From Prevotellamassilia timonensis (lineage in GTDB: Bacteria; Bacteroidota; Bacteroidia; Bacteroidales; Bacteroidaceae), in the NCBI RefSeq assembly GCF_021531665.1, contig NZ_JADYUH010000004.1, positions 1-64,000 on the forward strand: 64,000 nt of DNA. Reading direction: 5' to 3'. The position numbers were made by a program, and so were the translations under genes. The notes beneath the pieces were generated by a model, which worked only from the letters and a program-made list of their open reading frames with translations, was not told the origin of the DNA and made no database searches. Positions 46,409-55,573 of this stretch are shown piece by piece (the first letter of the stretch is position 1; each line of letters opens with the position of its first letter).

Positions 46409-46491
46409 TATAGGAGTGTTCTAAAAATTAGGAAAACGTAAGCACTTTCTTTTGAACGTTCCTTATCCCGTAATTTATAGAAACCCCTATA
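46409..46491. mobile_element. Family-A short derivative (83 bp)
   Basis: The ends TATAGGAGTGTTCTAAAAATTA-type (left) and TAATTTATAGAAACCCCTAT (right) are inverted repeats. The interior is ACGTAAGCACTTTCTTTTGAACG plus TTATCCCG only, as in the other short copies. Confidence 0.8.
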
Positions 46492-46570
46492 TAATAAGGA
46501 GTGCAGAATCCGCTTCCCACAGGCGGGAGCGGCTTTCGGGGCGTAAAATTACAAATAAAAACCGACAGAC

Positions 46571-46618
46571 AGAAAAAGGGGATTGCTTCGGAACATTAGC
46601 GTTCGGAAACAATCCCCC
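46571..46618 (-). terminator. Terminator of the Cys/Lys-rich peptide gene
   Basis: On the minus strand GGGGATTG...TTCCGAAC pairs with GTTCCGAA...CAATCCCC, followed by TTTTT. It lies about 35 bases after the stop codon. Confidence 0.8.
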
Positions 46619-46651
46619 AATTTTTGGTTTTGTGAGGAGAGAAACTCCGTC

Positions 46652-46876
46652 TTATTTCTTTTCAGCCATTTTCTTGCAGCATTTCTTCATTGCTTCGCAC
46701 TTCTTGCCATCTTTGCAAGCCTTGATTTTTTTGCAACACTTCTTTTGGGCTTTGTCGCAAACTTTCTCACATTTTTCAGTCTTAGCTTTTTTGCAGCAAG
46801 ATTTCTTCACGGGTTCCTGTGCAGCTACGTTGAGGGCGAAAACACCCATGCACAGAAGGAGCATAAACTTTTTCAT
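46652..46876 (-). CDS. Exported Cys/Lys-rich small protein
   Basis: A 74-residue precursor. A signal peptide runs through about residue 20 (ALNVAAQ), leaving a mature chain of about 55 residues with 10 Cys and 22 Lys. The CCKK motif occurs three times and CxxxC-type spacings abound. I do not recognise the family. Such composition suggests thiol-based metal binding or a disulphide-rich cationic peptide outside the cytoplasm. It has its own terminator, and a long dyad overlaps its promoter, so it is a discrete regulated unit. Confidence 0.75.
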   Translation of the reverse strand: MKKFMLLLCMGVFALNVAAQEPVKKSCCKKAKTEKCEKVCDKAQKKCCKKIKACKDGKKCEAMKKCCKKMAEKK

Positions 46877-46984
46877 GATGTTTCTGTTTTTAGTGTTATG
46901 GAATGATGTATCTTATCGAAAGGTTGAAGCGCCTCTCTATTTGGTTTGACTGGTCTGAGGCGCGACGGTTTAATCCTTCGCCTG

Positions 46985-47018
46985 CAAATGTAAGACAAAA
47001 TGCAATTTTGTACCTTAC
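46985..47018 (-). promoter_or_regulatory. Promoter and dyad operator of the Cys/Lys-rich peptide gene
   Basis: On the minus strand TACATTTG (46985-46992) is a -7 box. Directly upstream and overlapping it, 46990-47018 is an inverted repeat, ACAAAAT-GCA-ATTTTGT with outer GTAAG/CTTAC arms. This is a plausible repressor site; the regulator is unknown. Confidence 0.5.
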
Positions 47019-47096
47019 AAAGCACACTTAAAAAACATTATTTGTGCTCAATATTTGTGCTCAACACATTGTCTTGCATGGCGGGAATGCTGTGTT

Positions 47097-48368
47097 TCAC
47101 ATGTTGTCAAGCGCTTGACGGATGTCGGCAAGGATGTCTTCGATGTCTTCAATGCCGACGCTGAGACGGATGAGGTCCGGGGCGACACCGGCTTCGCGCA
47201 GTTGCTCATCGGAGAGTTGGCGGTGAGTGTGGCTCGCGGGATGAAGAACGCAGGTGCGAGCGTCTGCGACATGGGTCACGATGGCAATCATCTTCAGACT
47301 GTCCATGAAACGGATGGCGTCCTCACGGGAACCTTTCAGTCCGAAGGCAATGACACCACAACCGCCGTTGGGAAGATATTTCTGACCCAGCGCATAATAT
47401 TTGTCCTCGGGCAGTCCGGCATAGTTTATCCAAGCCACGCGTTCATTGTCGCGAAGGAACTCCGCCACCTTTTGGGCGTTCTCGCAGTGGCGTTGCATTC
47501 TGAGGTGGAGCGACTCGAGACCGAGGTTGAGGAGGAAGGCATTCTCGGGACTTTGGATGCTGCCGAGGTCGCGCATGAGTTGGGCTGTGGCTTTGGTGAT
47601 ATATGCCATTTTTCCGAAGCTTTCGGCATAGGCAAGTCCGTGGTAGCTTTCATCGGGAGCGCAGAGACCCGGGAATTTGTCGGCATGTGACATCCAGTCG
47701 AAGTTGCCGCTGTCCACGATGCAACCGCCGACGGCGCAGGCATGACCATCCATATACTTCGTCGTTGAATGCGTCACAATGTCTGCGCCCCATTCAAACG
47801 GGCGACAGTTGATGGGCGTGGCGAAGGTGTTGTCCACGAGGAGGGGCACGCCGTTGGCATGAGCAAGGCGGGCGAAGCGTTCGATGTCAAAGACGTGGCC
47901 GCCGGGATTCGAGATGGTTTCACCGAAGACACACTTCGTGTTCGGGCGGAAGAGCGCTTGGATTTCTTCGTCGGACGAGTCGGGGTCAAAGAAGGTGCAC
48001 TCGATGCCCATCTTTTTCATCGTCACGCCAAAGAGATTGAACGTGCCGCCGTAGATGGTTTTGGAGGAGAGGAAGTGGTCGCCGGCTTCGCAGATGTTGA
48101 AGACGGCATAGAAAGACGCAGCCTGTCCGCTGGAGGTCAGCATCGCACCGACGCCGCCCTCAAGCGCAGCAATCTTGGACGCCACGGCATCGTTGGTCGG
48201 GTTCTGAAGACGCGTGTAGAAATAGCCGCTGTCCTTGAGGTCGAACAGTCGCGCCATCTGCTCGCTGTTGTCATATTTAAAGGTGGTGCTTTGATAGATG
48301 GGAAGCACGCGCGGTTCTCCCTTCTTGGGCTGCCAGCCCGCTTGCACACAAAGAGTGGAGGGTTTCAT
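47097..48368 (-). CDS. metY: O-acetylhomoserine aminocarboxypropyltransferase (sulfhydrylase)
   Basis: PLP enzyme that makes homocysteine from O-acetylhomoserine and sulfide. The 423-residue length and sequence fit the Cys/Met-metabolism family: YTRLQNPTNDAVASKIAALEGG, TIYGGTFNLF, VDNTFATP, and the PLP Lys204 in HSTTKYMDGH, with VGIEDIEDILADI at the end. The product homocysteine links it to the methyl cycle served by mtnN and luxS at the left of the window. Single gene; the upstream acyltransferase ends 46 bases away. Confidence 0.92.
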   Translation of the reverse strand: MKPSTLCVQAGWQPKKGEPRVLPIYQSTTFKYDNSEQMARLFDLKDSGYFYTRLQNPTNDAVASKIAALEGGVGAMLTSSGQAASFYAVFNICEAGDHFLSSKTIYGGTFNLFGVTMKKMGIECTFFDPDSSDEEIQALFRPNTKCVFGETISNPGGHVFDIERFARLAHANGVPLLVDNTFATPINCRPFEWGADIVTHSTTKYMDGHACAVGGCIVDSGNFDWMSHADKFPGLCAPDESYHGLAYAESFGKMAYITKATAQLMRDLGSIQSPENAFLLNLGLESLHLRMQRHCENAQKVAEFLRDNERVAWINYAGLPEDKYYALGQKYLPNGGCGVIAFGLKGSREDAIRFMDSLKMIAIVTHVADARTCVLHPASHTHRQLSDEQLREAGVAPDLIRLSVGIEDIEDILADIRQALDNM

Positions 48369-48414
48369 GAGTGATATAATAATGAATAAGGTTTTTCTAA
48401 ACTTAGGAGATTTT

Positions 48415-49548
48415 CTATATTCCCAACGCCCGGCTCACGAACTTTGGCAGGACGCGTTGCAGGACACGATAGCCGACGAGACAGACGGCGACAGCGACGA
48501 CAGCGCTACCGATGAACGCCGCGAGAGCCACGAGCGGCGGCTGTCCGAGCGTCAGTTTGTGCAGCACCACAGTGACGGGGAACAGAACGATGGTGTGGAA
48601 AGCATAGACAAAGAAACTACTTTTGGACAACCAAGGGTGCGGGGCACGACGTCGGGTGTAGGCTCGGGCGGCGTGGAGGAGCACCACCATGGCAGAGAGA
48701 TTGTAGAGATGACAGGACATTCCATTCGGAAGGAGGTCGGACAGCAAGCCAAACATCTTCTCGGGCAACGTGTTCCAGACCAGCATGACTGCGGCAACGA
48801 TGAGTGCCGGGCGAAGCAGACGCCGGGTTGTTTCGATGGGACAGAGTCCACGAACAGAAAAGAACGCGCCGAGGGAGAAATAGAACCAGCCTGCCATTCT
48901 CATTCCCAACGGATTCTGCCAAAGTTGAAGAAGTCCGACCACGCTCAAAACAAAAAGGAAGAGGAAGGGAACGCGCCGCAGGAGGAAGTGAAGCAGAGGA
49001 GCGAAGAGCACAACAATCATCAAGTCCCTGATGAACCACAACTGATCCAACTCAGGATAAGAAGACACCCACACAGTCATTCCCCACAAGTTGGCAGACG
49101 TTTCAGCGGAGATGTCACCCCAAAAGATTTCAAGAGGGGAAAAAGTTTGCAATGCCGTTTTCCAATCACCGCCTTGAAGCAGTGTCTTGAGCGGAGCCAG
49201 CAGAAACGCCAGAAAATTCCAAACGATGTAGGGAAGGAGAAGTGTGACGCAACGTTTCCGGAGTTTTTCCCTTTGGTCAGCAAGCGTGAACGTCTGCTTT
49301 TGATAGAAGAAGAGGAAACCGGAGATGGCGAAGAAGAGAGGCACTGCCACGGCAGGGAGACTCCTTGACAAAAAATGGACAGGCACGCTGAACCACAAGG
49401 AATCCTGTGCTTCGGCTGCCTGCCAGATTTTGTTTTGCGTGTGAATCAACACCACCAAGAGCGCCAGCGGAAAGCGCAGCGCGGTGATGTAGGAAGTGGG
49501 AGCCATGGATGTGCTTCTCTGCATCTTCTCGGACAGGGTCTCAACCAA
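48415..49548 (-). CDS. Acyltransferase family 3 membrane protein
   Basis: Integral membrane O-acyltransferase, up to 377 residues, with about ten hydrophobic segments. Family features are the opening YITALRFPLALLVVLIHTQ (the His is catalytic in the family), FFAISGFLFFYQ, and LDQLWFIRDLMIVVLFAPLLH. It probably acetylates or succinylates a surface sugar. The start is uncertain: the ATG at 49548 overlaps the biotin-carrier stop by 8 bases, while ATGs at 49524 or 49506 (MAPTSYIT) also suit the fold. It appears to be at the end of the carboxylase operon but is not functionally connected to it. Confidence 0.82.
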   Translation of the reverse strand: MVETLSEKMQRSTSMAPTSYITALRFPLALLVVLIHTQNKIWQAAEAQDSLWFSVPVHFLSRSLPAVAVPLFFAISGFLFFYQKQTFTLADQREKLRKRCVTLLLPYIVWNFLAFLLAPLKTLLQGGDWKTALQTFSPLEIFWGDISAETSANLWGMTVWVSSYPELDQLWFIRDLMIVVLFAPLLHFLLRRVPFLFLFVLSVVGLLQLWQNPLGMRMAGWFYFSLGAFFSVRGLCPIETTRRLLRPALIVAAVMLVWNTLPEKMFGLLSDLLPNGMSCHLYNLSAMVVLLHAARAYTRRRAPHPWLSKSSFFVYAFHTIVLFPVTVVLHKLTLGQPPLVALAAFIGSAVVAVAVCLVGYRVLQRVLPKFVSRALGI

Positions 49549-49987
49549 TGGTCAGCAGGGTGGTTCCCTCCTTGACGCTGTCGCCGGGAGCCACGCAGAT
49601 GCCGGTGATAGCACCGTCGCATTCGGCGTTGATGTTGTTCTCCATCTTCATGGCTTCGAGCACGAGGACGGTTTCGCCTTTCTTGACGGCTTGTCCGTTC
49701 TGCACGAGCACTTTGGTCACCACGCCGGGGAGCGGAGCCTTGACGGGTGTGCCGGCACCGGCTGCCCCTTTGGCTGCAGGAGCTGCGGCAGGTTCTGCGG
49801 CGGGAGCGGCAGGGGCGGCTGCACCTTCGGTTGAAACGGTGGGGAGGTCTTCTTCCACGAGGGAGGAGCCGTGCATGGTCACTTCAAAAGGAATGCCGTT
49901 CACTTCCACCTTGGCTTGAGAACCGTTGATGCTGTCGATGGTGACATCAAACTGTGTTCCGTTGATGGTATATTTATATTGTTTCAT
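49541..49987 (-). CDS. Biotin carboxyl carrier protein
   Basis: Carrier subunit of a biotin-dependent decarboxylase/carboxylase, 148 residues. Residues 1-50 are a short N-domain (YKYTINGTQFDVTI), 55-78 an Ala/Pro linker, and 80-148 the biotinyl domain with EAMKMENN (biotin Lys114) and a typical PLPGVV entry. It follows the carboxyltransferase and the small subunit gene on the same strand, so it should carry CO2 for that complex. Confidence 0.92.
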   Translation of the reverse strand: MKQYKYTINGTQFDVTIDSINGSQAKVEVNGIPFEVTMHGSSLVEEDLPTVSTEGAAAPAAPAAEPAAAPAAKGAAGAGTPVKAPLPGVVTKVLVQNGQAVKKGETVLVLEAMKMENNINAECDGAITGICVAPGDSVKEGTTLLTIG

Positions 49988-50046
49988 TTTGGAGATTATG
50001 TTTGCTTTTGGAGCTCACCGACGCGCAAGCGTAGCGAGCGTGGAGG

Positions 50047-50373
50047 TTAGACAAGAGGCAGAGGGTTGATGAGACTGGTGGGCGCGTTCCAGTTGGAAGC
50101 TACGGGAGTGACGGTGATGACTCCCGGTTCGTCGTCGTGAACCACCTCTACTTCATACTCGATGAGTGCAAGGGCGATGACGGCAGCGTAGGCTTGCATG
50201 TCTGCTTCTGACACTTCGGGGTGCGCTCCGTCGATGAGGAGTTCGGCGATAGTGCCCTGCTTTTCGTCCAAGCGAATGGAGAGCACCTTGTCACCGAGGT
50301 GATATTCAAATGTTTTCACTGTGAGAATCTTGTTTGCGGTTTGAAATGCTTCGCGGGAAAGGGGGAGGCACAT
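50047..50373 (-). CDS. Small subunit-like protein of the decarboxylase cluster
   Basis: A 108-residue protein between the carboxyltransferase and the biotin carrier. It is soluble (no N-terminal membrane helix), unlike a typical OadG gamma subunit. The segment YAAVIALALIEYEVEVVHD followed by PGVITVTPVASNWNAP resembles the C-terminal part of Bacteroidota OadG-like proteins, so it may be an assembly or linking subunit. Identification rests mostly on position. Confidence 0.65.
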   Translation of the reverse strand: MCLPLSREAFQTANKILTVKTFEYHLGDKVLSIRLDEKQGTIAELLIDGAHPEVSEADMQAYAAVIALALIEYEVEVVHDDEPGVITVTPVASNWNAPTSLINPLPLV

Positions 50374-50419
50374 ACCATATTATATATATGCTTCGCCTCC
50401 CCTCTTTTAGTCCGTGAGA

Positions 50420-51973
<1,554 letters not shown>

Positions 51974-52034
51974 ATTGAAAGGAATGTGTTTGTTTGTTCT
52001 TTCTGAGAAATGATGTCTTCTTCAAAGAATGGTG

Positions 52035-52042
52035 CAAAAGTA
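52035..52042 (-). promoter_or_regulatory. Putative -7 box of the carboxyltransferase operon
   Basis: On the minus strand TACTTTTG, 62 bases before the ATG. The -33 position is not clear. Confidence 0.45.
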
Positions 52043-52133
52043 GTGATAATCTGTGGGAAAATGGGGAGAAAAAGGCAGAAAACACCTATTCTTTGGGAAG
52101 AAAGTCGGCGGAGACCGTGCGAAACCACCACTA

Positions 52134-52295
52134 AGTAATATGAAATTAATAAGTTGCGTCAGATTTGAATTAGATTTTCGAGGTCAGATTTTCACCCGAA
52201 GAAGGAGCATAGTCGTAGTTATGTGACTGATGAGGGAGGAAATATGGACCGAAAAGATTTTCAAAGATGATGCAGGTTATTTTTTGAGGATTACT
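52134..52295 (-). mobile_element. Family-C 162-nt element, copy 3
   Basis: Exactly 162 nt, minus orientation, nearly identical to copy 1 and sharing its TTAGAT-type variant block, which closes the small open frame found in copies 2 and 4. Confidence 0.85.
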
Positions 52296-52519
52296 AAAAA
52301 CCACAAATGCGCGGGAGTTTCGTTCCCGATGTGAAGAAAGATTACTCGGCTTCATCAAAGGGTGTTCTTTGCCAACACACGAAAGGAGAATGAGGGAACA
52401 TGTTGTCGCGTAAAAACTTTACATTTTGTATAGGACAAGTCCCCTCGCAGTTTTCATCTCAATGAAGTGATTCTATATACCATATTACAAGGGCAAGAAA
52501 AAACTATGCAAACTATACA

Positions 52520-52740
52520 CAAACCCTACATTAAACCATGCATCTATCTGATTTCCCGTGCGTTACGAAATGTATAGTTTGTGACGCAAACCCTACACAA
52601 ACCATACATTGAACTATACACTGAGGCGTTTCAAACCCTACACAAAAACTATACATGAAAGCCTACACCGCCACACGAACCCTACACAAAAAAATATACA
52701 CAAAACCCTACACTGCAACCCTACATTGCAACGGCACGCA
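52520..52740. repeat. AACCCTACACA motif field
   Basis: At least six irregularly spaced AACCCTACA(C/T) motifs, several followed by AAAACCATACA or AAACTATACA. The complementary TGTAGGGTT motif is clustered at 53260-53390 and also occurs at 1-10 and 36010. Confidence 0.7.
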
Positions 52741-52750
52741 GTTTTACTTA

Positions 52751-52882
52751 GGAGCGCACCCAGGAAAAACTAGGAGCGCACCCAGGAAAAACTAGGAGCG
52801 CACCTAAGAAAAATTAGGAGCGCACCTAAGAAAAACTTGGAGCGCACCTAGGAAAAATTAGGAGCGCACCCGGTTAAAATTT
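52751..52882. repeat. Tandem array, six 22-nt units
   Basis: Six units of 22 nt, each starting GGAGCGCACC, followed by a variable CAGGAAAAACTA / TAAGAAAAATTA half. The first half is nearly invariant and the second drifts. Confidence 0.9.
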
Positions 52883-53085
52883 GCCTTCTTCAAATTTTTA
52901 TTTCCCTTCTTCAAATTTTTATTTCCCTTCCTCAAATTTTTATTTCCCTTCCTCAAAATTTTCTTTCCCTTCCCCAAATTTCACTTAGCCTTCCCCTAAT
53001 TTTTCTTAGCCTTCCCATAGTTTTTCTTAGCCTTCCCATAGTTTTTCTTAGCCTTCCCATAGTTTTTCTTAGCCTTCCCCTCTCC
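52883..53085. repeat. Tandem array, about ten 21-nt units
   Basis: Period 21. The sequence grades from CCTTCTTCAAATTTTTATTT at the left to CCTTCCCATAGTTTTTCTTA at the right, adjoining the previous array without a gap. Confidence 0.85.
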
Positions 53086-53094
53086 CACTCTTCC

Positions 53095-53254
53095 TCTCTT
53101 TGTCTCTTTGTCTCTTTGTCTCTTAGTCTCTTTGACTCTTAGTCTCTTAGTCTCTTTGACTCTTAGTCTCTTTGTCTCTTAGTCTCTTTGACTCTTAGTC
53201 TCTTAGTCTCTTTGACTCTTAGTCTCTTTGACTCTTAGTCTCTTTGACTCTTAG
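53095..53254. repeat. Tandem array, twenty 8-nt units
   Basis: Twenty consecutive octamers of three types: TCTCTTTG, TCTCTTAG and ACTCTTAG. Mixed order with higher-order pairs TCTCTTTG-ACTCTTAG. Purely pyrimidine-biased strand. Confidence 0.9.
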
Positions 53255-53497
53255 TTCCCATGTAGGGTTCAGTGTAGGGTTCGTGTAGGATTTTTGGTTC
53301 AAACCCTACACAGCGCAACGAGCGGATAATCAGCGAGATACGAATGAAATGTAGGAATTTGTGTAGGGTTTGCAGGATTTTTATTTCCCCTTTATTTATG
53401 TATGTAGATGCTGCGTGTCGGTGCATTATTTCTCGGTGACGAGTTTCAGTGGTGCGCCTCTACTTCCGCAGCTATCATTGAATTTGAAACGCAATCC

Positions 53498-53694
53498 TAA
53501 GGGGTGTTCTATAAATTACGGGATAAGGAACGTTCAAAAGAAAGTGCTTACGTTTTGGTCGCTTTTCGTTTCTTAGCGCGCCCTTTTGTAAGTTTCGTCA
53601 GTCACATAGCCCGCTATGCTCCTTCCTCAACTGACAAAAGTTCATCTCTAAGAAATCAAAAATCAACTCAACCTAATTTTTAGAACACCCCTTA
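53498..53694 (-). mobile_element. Family-A MITE-like element, full-length reference copy
   Basis: 197 bp with terminal inverted repeats AGGGGTGTTCTATAAATTA / TAATTTTTAGAACACCCCT, matching at 20 of 21 positions. On the minus strand the interior contains GGAAGGAGCATAGC, then GCTATGTGACTGACGA, then GCGCGCTAAGAAACGAAAAG. No transposase. Probably mobilised in trans. Confidence 0.8.
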
Positions 53695-53739
53695 AATGAA
53701 AGAGCCGTGGTTTTACGTTCTGTCCTTACTGAAAAACAT

Positions 53740-53900
53740 GCTTTTCTTACCACCGACTCGTCACTCCTTCCCGCGCGTCTCATCGGACTTTCCTTAGGCT
53801 TCATCACTTACCGCGGCGCGGCGGTAAGTGACGAATCGGCGCACAGGAGTGAGGAGTTGGCGGGAAAGAGTCACAAATCGGCGGGAAGTTTTAGGTGCGT
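53740..53900. repeat. Repeat field with zero-unit hairpin frame
   Basis: Contains TCACTTACCGCGGCGC then GGCGGTAAGTGACGAATCGGC at 53805-53840. This is the same hairpin frame that brackets the 23-nt arrays near 35.6-35.9 kb, but without any internal repeat unit. TTCCTTAGGC and CGAATCGGC modules flank it. Confidence 0.7.
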
Positions 53901-53961
53901 TTTATGTGCGTTGCCCGCAACTTGCCTGTGGCACGGGGTCGGAAGATTGAGGAAAAAGGCG

Positions 53962-53969
53962 TAAATTTG
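53962..53969 (+). promoter_or_regulatory. Putative -7 box of the PurF-like gene
   Basis: TAAATTTG fits TAnnTTTG, about 100 bases before the ATG. No clear -33. Confidence 0.45.
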
Positions 53970-54070
53970 CAGCCGCAAAAACTGAGACTCCAAACTTGGG
54001 ACGAGAGCACGACACACGTGCTTTCGACCCATCCAAACTTTTTCATTCACTACATAATCATTTCATTTCC

Positions 54071-55513
54071 ATGGGAGGCTTTTTCGGAACGGTTTCGCAG
54101 AAAGAGTGCGTTGCCGACTTGTTCTATGGCACAGATTACAATTCTCACCTCGGCACGAGAAGAGGCGGTTTGGCTGCCTACGATTCCCAAAACAAAAATT
54201 TCACGCGCTCCATCCATAATTTGGAGAACGCCTATTTCCGCTCCAAATTTGAACCGGGCTTGAGCCGCTTCGCCGGAGCAACCTCCGGCATCGGAGTCAT
54301 CAGCGACACGGACGCACAGCCCCTTGTCCTGCACTCCCACCTGGGGCGCTTTGCCATCGTCACCGTGGCGAAGGTGAACAACATTGAGGAACTGGTGCGA
54401 CAACTCCTGAACGAAAACTGCCACTTCGCCGAACTCTCCTCGGGAAAAATCAATCAGACGGAACTCGTCGCACTGCTTCTGATTCAAGGAAAGACCTTCC
54501 GTGAGGGGATTGAGAACGTCTTCCGCCACATCGACGGCTCCTGCTCCATGCTTCTCCTCACGGAGGACGGAATCATCGCCGCACGCGACGAATGGGGCAG
54601 AACGCCTATCGTCCTCGGCAAAAAGGAGGGGGCATGGGCTGCCACCTCCGAAACCACAGCCTTCCCCAACCTTGACTTTGAAACCGTCAGAGACCTCGGT
54701 CCGGGCGAAATCGTCAGACTGAGAGCCGATGGAGTCGAAGTCATCAGACCTGCCTCCAACCACCAACAAATCTGCTCCTTCCTCTGGGTCTATTACGGTT
54801 TCCCAACCTCCACCTACGAAGCACGAAACGTGGAGGACATGCGCTACGAAAACGGGCGACTCATGGCGGAAGAAGACAACGAGGCAAACGATGTGGACTG
54901 CGTCTGCGGCATTCCGGACTCGGGAGTGGGCATGGCGCTGGGCTACGCCGCCGGACTGAAGAAACCCTATCGCCGAACCATTTCCAAATATACGCCAACT
55001 TGGCCGCGCTCCTTCACTCCCTCCAACCAGGAGATGCGCTCCCTCGTGGCGAAGATGAAACTGATTCCGAACCGCGACATGCTCCGCGGAAAGAAAGTCC
55101 TCTTCTGCGACGACTCCATCGTGCGCGGCACGCAACTCCGCGACAACGTCGGTGTGCTCTTTGAAGACGGCGCGAAGGAAGTGCACATGCGCATCGCCTG
55201 TCCGCCACTCATCTACGGCTGCCCCTTCATCGGCTTCACGTCCTCAAAGAGCGACATGGAACTCATCACGCGCCGCGTCATCCAGGAACTGGAGGGAGAC
55301 GCCCACAAAAATCTGGAACGCTATGCCGACGTCTCCACTCCGGAGTACGAGCGCATGACGGAACTCATTCGCCAGCGACTCGGACTGACTTCACTCAAGT
55401 TCAACAAAATGGAAACGCTGGTGAAGGCTATCGGACTGCCCAAATGCCGTCTCTGCACCCACTGCTTTGACGGAACAGGCTGCTGCGGACTGAAAGAGGA
55501 GACGAAAGAATAA
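54071..55513 (+). CDS. Amidophosphoribosyltransferase-like protein lacking the catalytic Cys
   Basis: A 480-residue PurF homologue. The C-terminal phosphoribosyltransferase domain is intact, with VLFCDDSIVRGTQLRDNV as the PRPP loop and RAISKYTPTWPRSF-like sequence. The N-terminal Ntn glutaminase domain is recognisable (DYNSHLGTRRGG, SHLGRFAIVTVAK), but the protein starts MGGFFGT where true PurF needs a Cys immediately after the Met, so glutamine hydrolysis seems impossible. The ATG at 54071 is the family start; the longer frame is non-conserved. The tail has a Cys cluster CRLCTHCFDGTGCCG. Similar Cys-less paralogues occur in Bacteroidota; their role is unclear. Confidence 0.87.
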   Translation: MGGFFGTVSQKECVADLFYGTDYNSHLGTRRGGLAAYDSQNKNFTRSIHNLENAYFRSKFEPGLSRFAGATSGIGVISDTDAQPLVLHSHLGRFAIVTVAKVNNIEELVRQLLNENCHFAELSSGKINQTELVALLLIQGKTFREGIENVFRHIDGSCSMLLLTEDGIIAARDEWGRTPIVLGKKEGAWAATSETTAFPNLDFETVRDLGPGEIVRLRADGVEVIRPASNHQQICSFLWVYYGFPTSTYEARNVEDMRYENGRLMAEEDNEANDVDCVCGIPDSGVGMALGYAAGLKKPYRRTISKYTPTWPRSFTPSNQEMRSLVAKMKLIPNRDMLRGKKVLFCDDSIVRGTQLRDNVGVLFEDGAKEVHMRIACPPLIYGCPFIGFTSSKSDMELITRRVIQELEGDAHKNLERYADVSTPEYERMTELIRQRLGLTSLKFNKMETLVKAIGLPKCRLCTHCFDGTGCCGLKEETKE

Positions 55514-55518
55514 AAAAA

Positions 55519-55554
55519 AGGGCGTCCTATAAGTTATTGGAATAAGACATTCCC
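55519..55554 (+). repeat. Family-A remnant (one end only)
   Basis: GGGCGTCCTATAAGTTATTGG then AATAAGACATTC aligns with the family-A left end GGGTGTTCTATAAATTACGGGATAAGGAACGTTC-type sequence. The rest of the element is absent. Confidence 0.45.
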
Positions 55555-55573
55555 CCGAAAGAGAAGACAAGAA

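Larger units (their letters stand above)
46348..46651. other. Spacer with family-A derivative and terminator
   Basis: Holds the short family-A element (46409-46491) and the terminator of the Cys/Lys-rich peptide gene. Nothing else is recognised. Confidence 0.5.
51974..54070. other. 2.1-kb gene-free region filled with repeats
   Basis: Left to right: operon promoter, family-C copy 3, an AACCCTACACA-rich field (52520-52740), three consecutive tandem arrays (52751-53254), a TGTAGGG-rich field (53260-53390), family-A full copy (53498-53694), a CTTAGG/GTCACT/CGAATCGGC field (53740-53900) with a hairpin, and the PurF-like promoter. No gene is supported. Confidence 0.75.

Noticed and set aside
52170-52358. 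Small open frame over the 162-nt element (peptide with CIIFENLFGPYFLPHQSH)
   Set aside because: Two of the four copies carry an in-frame stop and the frame joins different flanking sequence at each site, so a conserved protein is unlikely.
52751-53254. Tandem arrays considered as a CRISPR
   Set aside because: Units are contiguous, with no unique spacers, and no cas genes are present.
53996-54070. Upstream in-frame start of the PurF-like gene
   Set aside because: The extra 25 residues are not family-like, and the conserved N-terminus MGGFFGT starts at 54071.
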